Assembly: GCA_029207755.1 (NCBI GenBank)
Contig: JARCOQ010000006.1
Location: 67,306,093-67,370,092 of the forward strand
Length of the DNA: 64,000 nt
Direction of reading: 5' to 3'
DNA from: Chamaea fasciata
Taxonomy: Eukaryota > Chordata > Aves > Passeriformes > Sylviidae
Both the position numbers and the translations under genes were made by a program. Position 1 is the stretch's first letter. Each line of letters opens with the position of its first letter. The notes beneath the pieces were generated by a model, which was given only the letters and a program-made list of their open reading frames with translations, was not told the DNA's origin and searched no databases. Shown piece by piece: positions 1 to 12,235 of this stretch.

Positions 1-36
1 TTCCAGCTTTCCCCTTCCTGTGATCCTGTGATTCTG
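1..36 (+). mobile_element. CR1 3'-terminal tail, cut by the window edge
   Basis: The first bases resemble the end of an avian CR1 element: a degenerate TTCCA-type segment followed by CTGTGATC CTGTGATT CTG, a short run of the roughly 8-bp units that close CR1 copies. The body lies outside the window, so the call rests on the tail alone. A chance match is possible. Confidence 0.45.
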
Positions 37-3000
37 AGCTCTCCAAGACTATGTGAAGTAGGCAGGCAGGGAGCCAGGCAGATCCCTAACAGATCTCTAA
101 TTTCCATGGAATCTGCAGTGGGAGATTCATAGTGCTGAGAGCACCTCTACCAGGGTAGTCTGATAGATAAAACTATTGAAACAAATCAGAGGCTCTGAAC
201 TGACACCTGGAGTCAGGATACCAGTGCAAAGTGGGGATTTCAGGTATTTTAGCTGGAGCTCCCCAAACACCTGACCCCAGGGCTCCTCCACCTGGGCAGG
301 AGGCCAGGCTCTCCACATGGGTAACTGGAGACCACAGCACCCTCCAGGCTCAGAGAGACCAGCCCTGTCCTTGCTCAAGACGGTCAGCATTCTCCTCTTG
401 CTTCTACTCAGGACTTTTTATCCCACTCATGGCACAGCTCCGGTTGCCCTACTGAATGTTTTAGAAAACATCGCTTCTAATAAGATCTCCAAGGCTTAAC
501 TTAGACAAGAATATTTAAACTTTTCCATAGACGTGAAGTCACCAGTTGGCACTAATGTGTGTTTATAGAAATAAAATCTGCTGGTTATTATTTGCTCTTC
601 TGTTGGTTAAGCTACTTTAACCCGTGCTGCTTCCACGCTGGCCTCTGTTCGGAGGTAGCCTGACAGGTGGTGAACTTCTAAAAGAGTTGGTATTTCAGAG
701 GCTGAGCAAGTTCCACTGCTAAATAGCTTAATTTTTGTCAAAGACAGAACTGAATGATACTTAATGTGCTTGGCTTTTAGGTTAGATATCTCTGGCTATG
801 CCTGAATCCCTCTCCTGAGGGAGTCGTTTTCCTTAGCACCTCAATTTAAGGAGAGAAATGGCTGAAGTTCAAAGCAAATATCACAGATAATTGTGGGAAA
901 CAAGGATTTGGTTCATAATAATTATAACAATTTATTGTATCTAGAAAATTATTTGGGAGTGGTACTTAATCAGTCAGCAAAGAGAATTATATCTTGGACC
1001 CCTCTTACCCATTGTTGGGAGACTTGAGCAGAGGAAGTGATCTATTCATGGAGGAACTCTGGTTCAAGAGCTAAAAATTGAAAATATTTGGAAGATATTG
1101 TGAGACTTGGCAATCAATTTGTAATAGAGAAGCAGAAAACTGGAGAAAAAATAAAATTACAATGGAAATAATTTTGCATTTTTCACCTACTTGTAATAGA
1201 TTTCTAGATATTTGTGACAATAAAACTGGAAGAGGTAATTTAAAAATATATATTATAGAAAGATGATCAAAGCAAACATTCTAAACTGCTGCTCCAAAAG
1301 AAGATGATAATCATGAAAACTGACCTCCCCAAAAAATCACTGAATACAAAGACCAATCTTGAATGGGTGTCTTAAATTGCACATTATTTCTGTCACTTTC
1401 AGGAACACTAAAATGGTCCTGTTTTTTTTTTATTAACGATGTCCAAAGGCGAGTGAAAGGACTTCATTGTTAATGTTTGTGGTGTAAATGTTTCTAAGCA
1501 TTAAATGGCAGCCTGTGTTGTTTATATTGGATTTAGATCCAAAGCAGCTCTTGAAGCTGTTTTGTCAGGTGTTAAACTGCACAGAAAGACACTACATTAC
1601 TGACTATTGCAATCATACCATAAATTATCAGATTATAAGGAGAGGACAATACCCTGTTATTGCAGAAATCTTCTACAGTTACCAATGACAGTCACAAAAT
1701 AAAACTCTGAGCATTTTTAGGTTATTTGGCCTCAGAATGAAGGTTTACCTTAAGTATATTTTTTTGCCTTGTGAGCTGTTCAGGTGTGCAAGTCTTTACA
1801 GTCAAATGGATCTGAGGCAAAAGCCTGCCACGATCCAAGACCTTGGAGGTGAAAGGACAAGCCATCATTTTCTTTCAGTTTACCATTAGTTTTGAGGTGT
1901 AGATATTCATAAATGTAAGGGAGCATAAGATTTTTCCACTATAAACTTGTCATTTTCTAGAGGTATACAGAGTGGTTGTTTACTTTCAGTAAACCAGAAC
2001 GCATTAAAAAATGAAAAAAGTAGAATTCTAACTGATAGATTCACTGTGAGACCAAGCACCCAGAATGGGTATTTCAAAGCAGATGAAAACTTTTGATCCA
2101 TATTTAGCTTCAGTTTATTTGGAAACTGCAGATAAACTGGTTAACAGCTGATGTAAATAGTTATGAGTGAGCAAAGGACCCTGATTCCTCATAGCTCTCC
2201 TGAAACACAGAAAAACCCACAGAAAATACTGCTTCATATTTTGAAGAAACCATCTTGTGGCCTTTGCTTATTTTTTGTTTTAATCTGGTTTATGTTCCTA
2301 GCCCTTAAAGGCAAATAAAGTTAAGCAAATGGGAATGTTCATCATTTTCTCTGCAACTGTTACATGGTATTTTTGGTTGTGTTGGCCTGGAAACCTAAGT
2401 CGTGGCTTACATCCCTAATATCATACAAGAGACTCTTTGGATGATTGTGTTTTTACTGGCTCAAAGTGCACAGATACTTCGAAGTGGCAGCATCCAGCTG
2501 CAATCTCTGTAACCAGCCAGGAGTACACATCCCAAAGGAATGATGTCCACAATGAAAACATACTGTTAAATAATAAATAATATTACTGAACTTTCCACAT
2601 GTCATTCTAATCTCCTGGGAAACATTTAAATTTAGCTTAACACTCAACCCAGTCAACACAACTGGCCTTGCCTACTCCAGGCTTTGGTGGCAGAACTTTG
2701 GATCTGTAAATTATATTTCTTGTAGCTCTGATCTTTCATTTTTCTGCAGCAGGTATGATGCAGGTATATACTGCACAAGCCTATGGAGCAATTAGGAAAA
2801 TTTCCTTGGTTTTTTTTTTCTTGCCAGAGGTTGTAGTATCCTTGTTCTTATCTCCCTAGTACTGAATGGCTAAAAATGGGAAAAACCTGTGCTTTTATGC
2901 TCAGACAAGGAGAAGATATCTAGGTCTGACTAACAAAAACACATACTTCTTATAGTTGTTCTCTGACCACTGTTGGGCTGTTGTCCTTGTTTGCAAGACG

Positions 3001-3540
3001 GGGATTTTCTCACTGGATTTCACAAAGTCAGGGACTTGCAATTTCAGGTACTCCACGTCTCATCCTGGCCAGGACATGAAACCTGTGTTTTCCTGGTCAA
3101 ACGGAAATCCTGCATTTTGAGCAGACTCACTGCAGTGTTACAAGGCTATATTTGTCAGCTCCAGTCCAGGAACTGCTGTCTCCAGAGAGCAGGAACATGA
3201 GTAACCAGCTGGACATTCCCAGTAACGTCACCTTCCACTGATACCTAATGCACGTGGGAGTGATAATGGCCCGCTGCTGACCCACTTAATGAAAACTTGT
3301 GTAGGTGATGCTGCTCTGAGTGTGTTTGCAAACAAACAAGGAGATCTACCCCCGAGGCAGGCTGCAGCCTGGGAGTGAGGCATCATTATGCGTGCGTGGG
3401 CAGGGAAGATATTTGCAGTGGAATCATGGTGGCAGCCTTCCCAATGCCTTCAGTTTGGCCAAACACTTGCCCTTCTGTTGGTACTGACCCATAACCCTTG
3501 ACTGAGTGCAGTGGAGACTAAACAGCATAAAATTCAGCAC
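37..3540. other. Gene-free AT-rich stretch
   Basis: No open frame exceeds about 90 codons and none resembles a known protein. A short T run lies near 1421-1430 and AT-rich patches near 900-960 and 1080-1260. I see no mobile element or RNA gene. This is presumably intergenic or intronic DNA. Confidence 0.6.
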
Positions 3541-3560
3541 TGCAGTGCCATGGCACTGCA
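3541..3560. repeat. Perfect 20-bp palindrome
   Basis: TGCAGTGCCATGGCACTGCA equals its own reverse complement with no spacer. It could extrude as a cruciform or bind a symmetric dimeric protein. The flanks do not continue the symmetry, so it is not the core of a longer visible inverted repeat. Confidence 0.9.
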
Positions 3561-4633
3561 AAATGAACTCTGAAATCAGTTAATATCTATAGGGTTTCCA
3601 GCAGTTTTTCACTCAGCTTTGTTTCAGCCCAAATATGTGGATATTATCTGTAAGTTCTCTGCAGGCATTCACAGTTGTCTTGCTAGACAGTTCTCTGAGT
3701 AATAAGTTTAAATGAAGGAGTTGTGTTATCAGGCTGGACAAAGTCCAGTAATGTGGCAAAGACCATAGGCTTCCAGAGCAAGATGAGCTACAGATGCAGG
3801 ATGGACTAAAACACATTTTTAAAGCCTCTCACTTCTATGTGTGTTTCACATTGAATATGACTGATAGAAAGAGGAAAGCCTAATTTTCTGCATTAAGCAT
3901 CAACATCCGTGCATTTTGTGAAGGCAGAACCTGGCTCCACGTTTTTGTGTTGATCTGAATGTGCTGAGACACTGCAGGGTTCAATTTCAGGCGAGGAAAC
4001 ACTCTCACATGAAGTCTATGAATTATTATGACTTTATAACTGTGGGGTAGAAAAATCCTGGGTTTTTCTGTAATTTTTAAAAATTGCAGGTTTTCTAGCA
4101 GTGTGTAGGACTGGGTGAATCTGTGTGGTGAGGGCATATAATCTCTGGAAAGAGGACTATGTAATTATCATCCTTAAAACCATTCAGTAACGCTGTCCCT
4201 GCCATGACATATCCATCTCAGATTGTAAGATATATAATTGTGCTTTATCATCAAAATCTATTTCAACTGGTATGGCTTGGATCACCCTGTTTTCTCATTT
4301 GTCTCTGGTATTTCCTGGTCTTTAAATCTCCAGACCACCTGGGGCTCTTAGCCCCCTTTAATAAATGGGTCCATCACATTTTCCCCGCATTCAAAAATGT
4401 CACAGCTGCTTCCAATATGTTATGCAGGGATCATAAAAATAAGTACAGTATAAAACATTATTATAGCCCTATTTCTAAGTTTCTCCAGCACAACTCAGTT
4501 CAAGATATCAGCCCTTCTGCAAACCCTGTGATGTGATTATTCCTTTCCGATCACTCTTCTGAGGGGATGTTGGTACCTTCATGCCTTGGAATAGCTGCTT
4601 AACAGCCACAAACAACTCTGCATATTTTAAAAA
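3561..4633. other. Gene-free stretch
   Basis: No recognisable gene or repeat. One open frame of 110 codons (4204-4536, plus strand) has no recognisable domain and is treated as chance. Confidence 0.55.
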
Positions 4634-4857
4634 GGCATCCTGGTGACAGGACAAGGGGGAATGGTTTTAAATTGAAAGAGAGTAGGTTTAGATTAGATAT
4701 TAAGAAGAAATTCTTTACTGTGGGGGCAGTGGAAGTGTCTGTGGGGATTGGAGCAACCTGGATTAGTGGAAGGTGTCCCTGCCCGTTGCAGGGGATTTGG
4801 AACTAGAGGATTTTTATGGTTTCTTTCCAACCCAACCCATTCTGTGACTCTGTCTCC
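4634..4857 (+). mobile_element. CR1 retrotransposon fragment with internal deletion
   Basis: This is a 5'-truncated CR1 copy in sense orientation. It contains the expected order of 3'-UTR landmarks: the GACAGGACAAGGGGGAATGG segment, TTAGATTAGATATTAAGAAG, TTCTTTACTGTGGGGG, GAGCAACCTGG, GTGGAAGGTGTCCCTGCC, TTCCAACCCAACCCATTCTG and a short terminal repeat. Relative to the usual CR1 3' end, about 70 bases are missing between the TTCTTTACTG segment (around 4728) and the GAGCAACCTGG segment (around 4750), where the AGAGAAGCTGTGGATGCCCC-type block normally sits. The copy is non-coding and cannot move. Confidence 0.93.
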
Positions 4858-5676
4858 AGAGTTTCCCACAGCACAAAGCAAGCTGCTGCTGTTCCTGCCT
4901 GGGAAGGCAGGACACAGAGCAGTGTCTGAGCGCAGCCAGGGACTGCTGCACCTTCGGTGCCCGTGGGCTCTGTCTCCGTGTCTGGGAGTCTCTGCCACTA
5001 ATGGGTCTTGACAGAAGGGAGCCGTGGCTTTCCAGAAACATTCCCTTGAAATACTGCCTGAACCCGTGCTGCATGTGTGACCTGAGCTAACAGAGGAGCT
5101 GTCAAGTACTGATGCATGTTGTTTGGCTTTGCTATTACTAGTCCTGTCATTCTTCTCACATCGACTGAAGGTGATATAAATGTCTCCGCAGGGCCCAGGG
5201 TTTTATTCAAACACATTTCAGGCTGTTTTCATGAATTAACAGGATCTGGGTGATGAACCTCCACTGAGGTTCAGCAGCCACGCTTGCAGGGGTCAGGATT
5301 TTACCCAGCACAGTTTTACTGTACATTATTTACAAATTGCACACAGCTTGAATACAAGAAGTAAACAGTTACAATGTTCTTAATTTGTGTTTAACCTGCA
5401 TTACAAGCAGACATCTGCAGACCATTACACAGAAAGAAGTGCATCACATATTGGATGTACTAAATGTAATTCTCATCTATAATTTGTTATGGTCTGGTTT
5501 TTCTGGGGCTTTTTTTTAATCCCTCCGAGGGTGCCAATACATGCACTCAAATCAACATAATGTACTAGTCAACAATAGGCATTTTAGTCTGTTGTACTGA
5601 TAGTTCCTCCTCCTGGAGAACAAGGTTGTATATGGGATTTAGGAATAAGAAAGTGCAAACACTGCACATTGTTGGC

Positions 5677-5722
5677 TCCCTTTAAGGTCCCTTCCAACCC
5701 AAACCATTCTGTGATTCCATGA
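5677..5722 (+). mobile_element. CR1 3'-end fragment, very short
   Basis: CCCTTTAAGGTCCCTTCCAA followed by the ACCATTCTGTGATTC-type terminus marks the last 45 or so bases of a sense-oriented CR1. Severe 5' truncation is normal for CR1. No other element sequence is visible upstream. Confidence 0.85.
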
Positions 5723-8155
5723 ATTTCCACCCTGACACGTGCTGTTGTGCAGGCAGTTTGGAAGTTCTAGAAATAAAACACATATTTCCAAGAAAGAGAC
5801 GGATACCTGCTGTCACTGTAAAGCACGAACTACATGCAAAAGTCCTATTAATAACAAGTTACTGACAGCCTTTTCTGCTGAGGTAAACTTTGAAGTACAC
5901 ACTTCTGCAGATAATTCCATATTCTTTTCACAGGTCATTTTTCTTTCTTGCTACATTTTTTATTTTTCAGTGCCATCAGTGATTAAATAACCCTCAGAGC
6001 CAACCTTGCACGGGCATCACATGGGGAACCTAGATATGATTTAATCACAACCAACATGGAAACAAGACCTGAAAATTATATTTTATCTCCTGCAGATAAT
6101 TTTCTTTCCAACTTGCTTCTCTGTGTGGCAAATTGGTTAAATATTTTGAAAAACTGAAAATTTCTTCTTAATCCAGGCCATTTAGGCTTAAGTATTCCTG
6201 CAAAGGAAGATCATAACAAACAGTTAGGAAAATGATCCTCCCTCCAGAAGTACTTCTGAAAGTTTACCTTGGGAATGAAAGGGATTTCAAATTAACTTCA
6301 TCAATGTTAACCAAACCTTCATCATTATTTTAATGTTTTGCTTTCCTTCATGCTGCTAGAAAGCTCTGATTGCAGATCTAATCACAGATCAGATAGTTCA
6401 GCAATATCTCCAGTGAGAAAAAAAAAATCAGTTCCTTGAGCTAAAATAAAAGTTATAAGTCATCAAAATGATGACCAATAAATTGGCCAATGGGTGAAAT
6501 ATTTTGAGAACCCTTAATAACCAGAGAGCCAGATGACGTGAATGGATTTATTTTAGATACAGAGAGCATCCACAGCCCAAATCTGGCCAAAAATTTTCAT
6601 TAGTTTTTTCATAAGATTTCTATGACTTGTCTGAAGTTTGTTTGCAGGATACATTCTCAGTAAAGAAGGGTCATCTTCTGTTCTATTTTCCACTTTAGTC
6701 TTGTTTTCTAACTTATGTTAAGCTGCCTATAAAAACCCCACAAAAGGTGAGACCAAACTGCCAAACATCCTGAACATTCCATGGTCTCTCAGAGTTAAAA
6801 TGGTACCCATTTCCACCCATATCTCCCTTTTCCAGAGCACATTTTCACCCTTTCAGCACGAGGAGCACAGCTCATGAGCTCATTGCAACAACCTCATGCA
6901 TCCATCCATCCAGCAAAGCTGGCCCCTTTCCATGGGCATGAATCATTCACAGCTAGGCTTGGATCTCTGTGAATGTGTGCAAGCCACTTATTTTTAGCAA
7001 GCTCCTTGTCTAGAAAGCATTGACTTCTCTCCCTTGGGCTCTCCTGCTCTCCAATGCCAGCAGAGCTCCAGTGACACCGGCCACAGTGCTGCTGCGATGC
7101 CTTTCCAATTAGCAAAGGCTCTGTGCTGAGGAACCACTCAGGGACTTCAATGCCAAAAAATCCTAAACCAAATCAGCTGTAAAATCTGAGACTTCTTCTT
7201 GTTGTTAAGCCCAGGGAGCTCTGGAGTTTCTCTGCATCACTAGAAATGAAATTTTCTCTCGCTTCCAAACATGGTAGCAAAGCTGGAAAAGAGGATGGGT
7301 TTGCTCTGACAGGATGATAAAAGTGAGAGATTTGCTATGTTTGCACATCATGCTTCTATTTTCAAAATGACTGGTTTATGACCAATGGTAAGGAAATTAA
7401 ACAGGATTTGGATTTGCCCTTCAGGTTATAAACAGCTCTATTATTTACAAGGCTCTTTGCACTTGACTCAATTGTAGCAGGATTGTTAACAGCAGCTAAA
7501 TTAAAGTTCTCTAAAGATTTCCATTAGCACAGGCAAGAGACATTTGTAAGTATGTGCATATATGATCTTTGACTTGCACGAAAAAGTCAAATAGTCATTT
7601 GTTGTAATTTTTTCCATACTCATTTTTAGATACCTTTAAAAGAAGCTCAGACTTTTCAGTGCAGGTCAGATTTTGGCTTCAGCCTTCTACCTTTTTTTCC
7701 TTTTTCAGCTTTTTTTTGAGATCAGGGATTTTAAGAAATCTCTGATGTGAGGCTTCAGCTTTGAACAGCCACAGTCATATGTGGGATTGCAGATGGATCA
7801 CCACAGAGAACTGGGAGAAGCCCATTAGCTCCAACCTCCTCATTCAAGAGTCCCTGCTTGGCAAACTGAGTCTGACGGTCCAAGACTTTCTATTGCCCTG
7901 GCATTTTTTTATTTTGTCTAATCAAGAACGTGAACATTTGTAGAGGCCATGGCTTTTTCTTTGTTTTCTTTTTATTTTCCTTGAAAAAAACCCTCAAAAT
8001 AATTTTGAAGACTGCTAAATTTTTGACAGTGGAGATTCACATCAGGCCAGGCCCCTGACTCCTAACCACCCTTTTTTTCTTGCAGCTGTACACCTAAACT
8101 TTCTCTAAAGTTTCTGCTATTTTGTAATATCCCATCTAAAAATCAACTGAGAAAT
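5723..8155. other. Gene-free stretch
   Basis: No gene is recognised. Contents are AT-rich unique sequence, an A run near 6419-6427, a pyrimidine tract with CAG near 7691-7708, and an 11-bp hairpin with one mismatch at 7721-7746 (arms ATCAGGGATTT and AAATCTCTGAT around TAAG). The tract resembles a splice acceptor but no supporting exon follows. Confidence 0.55.
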
Positions 8156-8177
8156 CACATACACACACACACACACC
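8156..8177. repeat. (CA)n microsatellite
   Basis: A dinucleotide run of about ten CA units, with one T interruption near its start. It is short but long enough to be polymorphic. Confidence 0.9.
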
Positions 8178-9214
8178 ATGGCAGGTACCAATCTATTGAT
8201 TCAACGCTAAAATGTCCCCTGTGATATTTTACCCTCCATTAATTACACAAATGCTCTTTGGCCCAAGATTTCTGAGTGAGACATGGGTCATGTCTCATGT
8301 AATGTTCTTTTCCCCCTGTAGTTTAACATGACCCCAGTATTTGCCATTGTAGCAGCAGACAATCTGTACATTCAATTAACGTTATGTGGCCAAAAAATGT
8401 GCTATGTAGCTGCTTCCCCTCTGCAGGTCTTGCAGGTGTAGAAGTACCCATCACCTCTCTGCAGCCCAAAGGTTTACTGTAAGATTCCTTTTCCAAAAGC
8501 ATGACTTTATTTACTAAAGAATTACGTCTTGAAATGCACATATCACTGGAATGTGTATTTTTGACAAAATCAGGTCTGTCCAGGGGAGTTAATTAGGTGT
8601 ATTAGCTGTGGTGCCTTTCCTCAGATAGTGACATGGAATGGGAGCAGTAGTCATGGAACACTGATGGACTGGGAGGAAATGCTGCCTTTCCTTTGTTCTT
8701 TAAATGTTCTATAAATACTTCATGTGTTTGTTAAAGCTCTGTTATTTCTGGAAGCCTACCTACTCCCTTGTTTAATTTTTCCTGAATCCTTCAAGGCTGC
8801 AGATAGCTTGGGATACACAGAGGCTTAACATTCCATAGTTATGCTCAGCTAATAGGCACCACATGAAGATTAGGAATGTAAACGGGTTGTGAGGGACATA
8901 GAGAGGGAAGCTTTTAGCATGTCTAAAAAAGGACTAGACTTAGACTTCTATTACTCATACTTTTGACTTTCCTCCCTTCTCACAGAAAAATAAAAAGAAT
9001 GGGAAAGGTCATCAGAGCATCCTAAACTCGATCAGATATTGGAATGGTCCTGCTAATCATCATTTGTCACAGCCAGTGTTTGTCTCCAGCTTGTCTTGAT
9101 CATAGCCAGCTTCTTCCCCTTGGGAGAAAGTATTGCCAAATACAAAAATGTTCTCCCTTTACCTCTGAAAGTAAGTGCAATCTTTTTCTTGCCACAATAC
9201 TCCTATCATGACAA

Positions 9215-9243
9215 CCCCCCCCCCCAAAAAAAAAAAAAAAAAA
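9215..9243. repeat. C11-A18 homopolymer junction
   Basis: Eleven consecutive C residues (9215-9225) run directly into eighteen A residues (9226-9243). Both tracts are prone to slippage, and their lengths may be partly sequencing or assembly artefacts. Confidence 0.9.
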
Positions 9244-11839
9244 GAACAACTGGAATGTTCTGTCTATGGCAATATGTGGAACAAAGGCGCTTTTTAAATA
9301 TCAGAGATATATAAAACTTTGTGTCTGTAAATATACTTAGATCACTGAGTGAAAAAGTTGAAGTGCTTTCAGAAATGATTCAGTGCTTTTACCCTCCATT
9401 TAGAAACACAGGTCAACTGGTGAAAATTTGTTTGAAACACAAGCCTAAAATTGTTGAAGATGTTCTTTGGTGCAGTCACAATATATAAATCATTTTTTAA
9501 AGCAGAGTGTAGCCCCTTAGGACCTAGGTTCCCTAGGTGCTTATGAAGGTTTTACTCATTATGTTTCTATTTTTCATGCTTTTCTACTATTTGTTTGTTT
9601 AATTATGTATATTTGGAAGTCAGTGAAAAACGAATCATGGGTAACAGTTCTTTGATCAGTCAAATATAGCAATAACACAGTTTTGAAAGGAGTCATCCCA
9701 ACAAAAGCACTCCTTTTGAGCACCCCCATTTTAACTTTAAGGCCTCATATCTTTGCCTGGAAATTCAGCAGTGATGCTGGTTTGGTAATGTCTATTGGGA
9801 GCCACTAGAAAAACATGGAAAACCTGGGCATGAACAGATTTTCCAGTGCAACTGGAAAAAGAATGATTTCACCTTACGCTGTGTAAAGAGGTGAAGCAGT
9901 CTAAATGTGTCCTGAAGCCTCAGAATCATAGGGCTTCAGAACACATTTTCTTTTTATTACTGCCATCTTTGAGCTTATAATGCACAGGATGTTTCAAATG
10001 GCAGTAGACATAGGAAGGGTGAGATTTTATGGCACCGCACATCCTGAAAAACTCCTTTCTGCATGAGGAATTCCACTTACAGCAAAGAAATTCCTCACAG
10101 CTGAAAATGCTGAGCAGTGCTATAGGGCTGCCAGAGTGTGGTTTCTTCTGTTTTGAGCTTCTCCTCCTCCTACCAGGTAGTTAGGAAAGGTCAGGTGTAT
10201 ATTGAGAAAACAGGAGGCTGGTCAGTCAAGCAAATCCCAAGGCACTTTATTCCAATTCCAAGAAATAGAGCCGGAATCCCGTGCACACCCCAGAAAATAA
10301 AAAGCCCCTGAAAATAGAGACCAGAACCTTCTGATCTCCCTGGGGATTCAACACTTTTATTTGTAGTGATGATATCTCTAAGAAAGTAAGGCAGCTGCTG
10401 ATTCACAAACCATAATGGGAGTTTCAAGGGTATTTGCTGAAGTGAGTGAAATCCTGAGATCATGACTACAAATCTTGGCAGTTGCTCAATGGCTTTTATT
10501 GCAGTTCTGAAGCTCATCTCTGCTATTTCCCATGTGAAAAACACAAAGCCCACGCAGGTTCCTTGTGCTGCATTAGCATTCTCCCACTTGAAGTTCCAAC
10601 TTCATCTTGATGTCCCACATACCAAGATGGAAACCCCAAAGAAAAATCAGCATTCCCTGTTTTTTTCTAAGGCAAAAAAAGAGATATATATAGTGATTGA
10701 AACTGAAATTTTTAAAAGTTCTTGAAGCAATCCAAAGCTCTGACTTCTTCAGCCACAGGAAACTATTCCGAGTAGAGACATCTTTTATAGTCAACACGAG
10801 GTTCTGCTGCCAACAGAGGGTGGAGGAGGATCGAGCCATATAAGAGGGAAAACAAGTTTCCTTGCACCAAGACTTGTTGGCAGTCACTGTGCTGGAGTTA
10901 GGGCCCATTTCTCTCCTGTTACAGGTAAATGAGACAGATGTTTAAGGTGTCAACAGTACCAACACAGCTGTAACCTTTCTGGTGACCCCCTTTACTGCTG
11001 CAGAACATCCCACAGGAGCACAGGCCCTTTCAGTGCCATTCCCTGGGGGATTTCCTTCAATAAATTATCTGGATACAGTAGCTCTGGGGTTTTATGTCAT
11101 TTCTTCAGGTTGTCTTCATGGGGGTGAATCTTTCTTGTGTTTTAACAATTCTTCATTCATGTTATCTTAGGGTATTTTGGTCTAAGGACACCACCTTTTC
11201 TATGATTTATTCAAGGGATTGAATCAAGAACTACTTGAATTTAATAGTCTTTTAAAATTCACTTTTGGAGAGGCTTTCTATCAAGTTCCAAACATTCTGG
11301 TCAATGCTGTCTAAGTGTATTCACTTTTTTAAAAAGAGTGATTTAATTATAACTTTTTTTATTACTCACCTTGAAAGGCTGAAAGAATTACATCATTTCA
11401 GGCTCTGCCCACTCCTTTTAATTCCCACTGGGCTTTCAGACTGGCTTTGGAAATAGGAGACAATTTTTTTTCCAGCAGAATCTTAGGCCTTTGCAATCAT
11501 TTGTATCGTTGTTTGATCTGCAAAATCTTGATTTGGTCTTCCTGGCAGATTTGTACTGAACAGCATCTCTAATCCCTTTTAGGACACGTTTCATAGGCTG
11601 AAAGAAAGGGATTTTTTTAATATAGGCAAAATTTTAAAAAGGGCTTTACCCAAAAGATTTTCCCCTAACCCAATCCTCTTTAAAACACGAAACCCAACAC
11701 CAAGTAGACACTAATTCCAATTTGTAACAAAACCAGGGGAAAGGGGGAGTGCCAGTGGTTATGCATAATTCTCCATATGAGCCAGACAACTTAATAACAC
11801 CACTTATTAGAGAAGCCTTAAAGGTAATCCCATTAAAGC

Positions 11840-12235
11840 TATTCAGCAGAACACTGATATTTTTCTGAAATCTGCTTGGAAGCAGACAGGATTACTCAAA
11901 TGAAATGTGAGCAGCTTTCCAGTAAACCTCATCCCCCCACCTCTCACTCCCAAAGGCTGCAGACCTTGACGCTCCGCTGTCCTCTCCCCGCACACGTGAG
12001 GCAAAATTCCGGCTCGGAAACAGGGAGTGATGGAGAGATGGATGTACAACCTACAGCTCTTCTCATCCTGGCAGGATATGAGACCTCGATGACCCTTTCT
12101 TTCCTGGCTCTCTGTAGGGGTAATTTGGGTAAAATGGTCACGCACCACGGGGTAATTAATTCCCGGCAGATAATTGGCCGAATGTATGGGTACAGCAAAA
12201 AATGTCAGGGAGACCACGACTTACTGTCCAAATGA
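11840..12235. promoter_or_regulatory. Candidate conserved regulatory element
   Basis: This segment differs from its surroundings in having scattered CpGs (near 11970-12020 and 12140-12180) beside homeodomain-type AT cores, including TAATTAATT at 12153-12161 and AGATAATTGG shortly after. Both strands stay open for about 120 codons (11876-12235 plus, 11843-12217 minus). This could reflect constraint or locally low stop density; neither translation is recognisable. The enhancer call is inference from composition only. Confidence 0.22.

Noticed and set aside
7691..7710. Strong pyrimidine tract ending in CAG, resembling a 3' splice site
   Set aside because: No open, recognisable exon with a matching donor follows. 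Such tracts occur frequently by chance in introns.
9920..9945. CAGAATCATAGGGCTTCAGA as a CR1 tail
   Set aside because: Only a short resemblance to the AGAATCATAGAATGG end. The adjoining GGTTTGGGTTGGAAGGGACC block is absent.
10191..10908. Two adjacent minus-strand frames as a frameshifted gene
   Set aside because: Neither translation shows recognisable motifs and they do not join into a known protein. They are consistent with chance.
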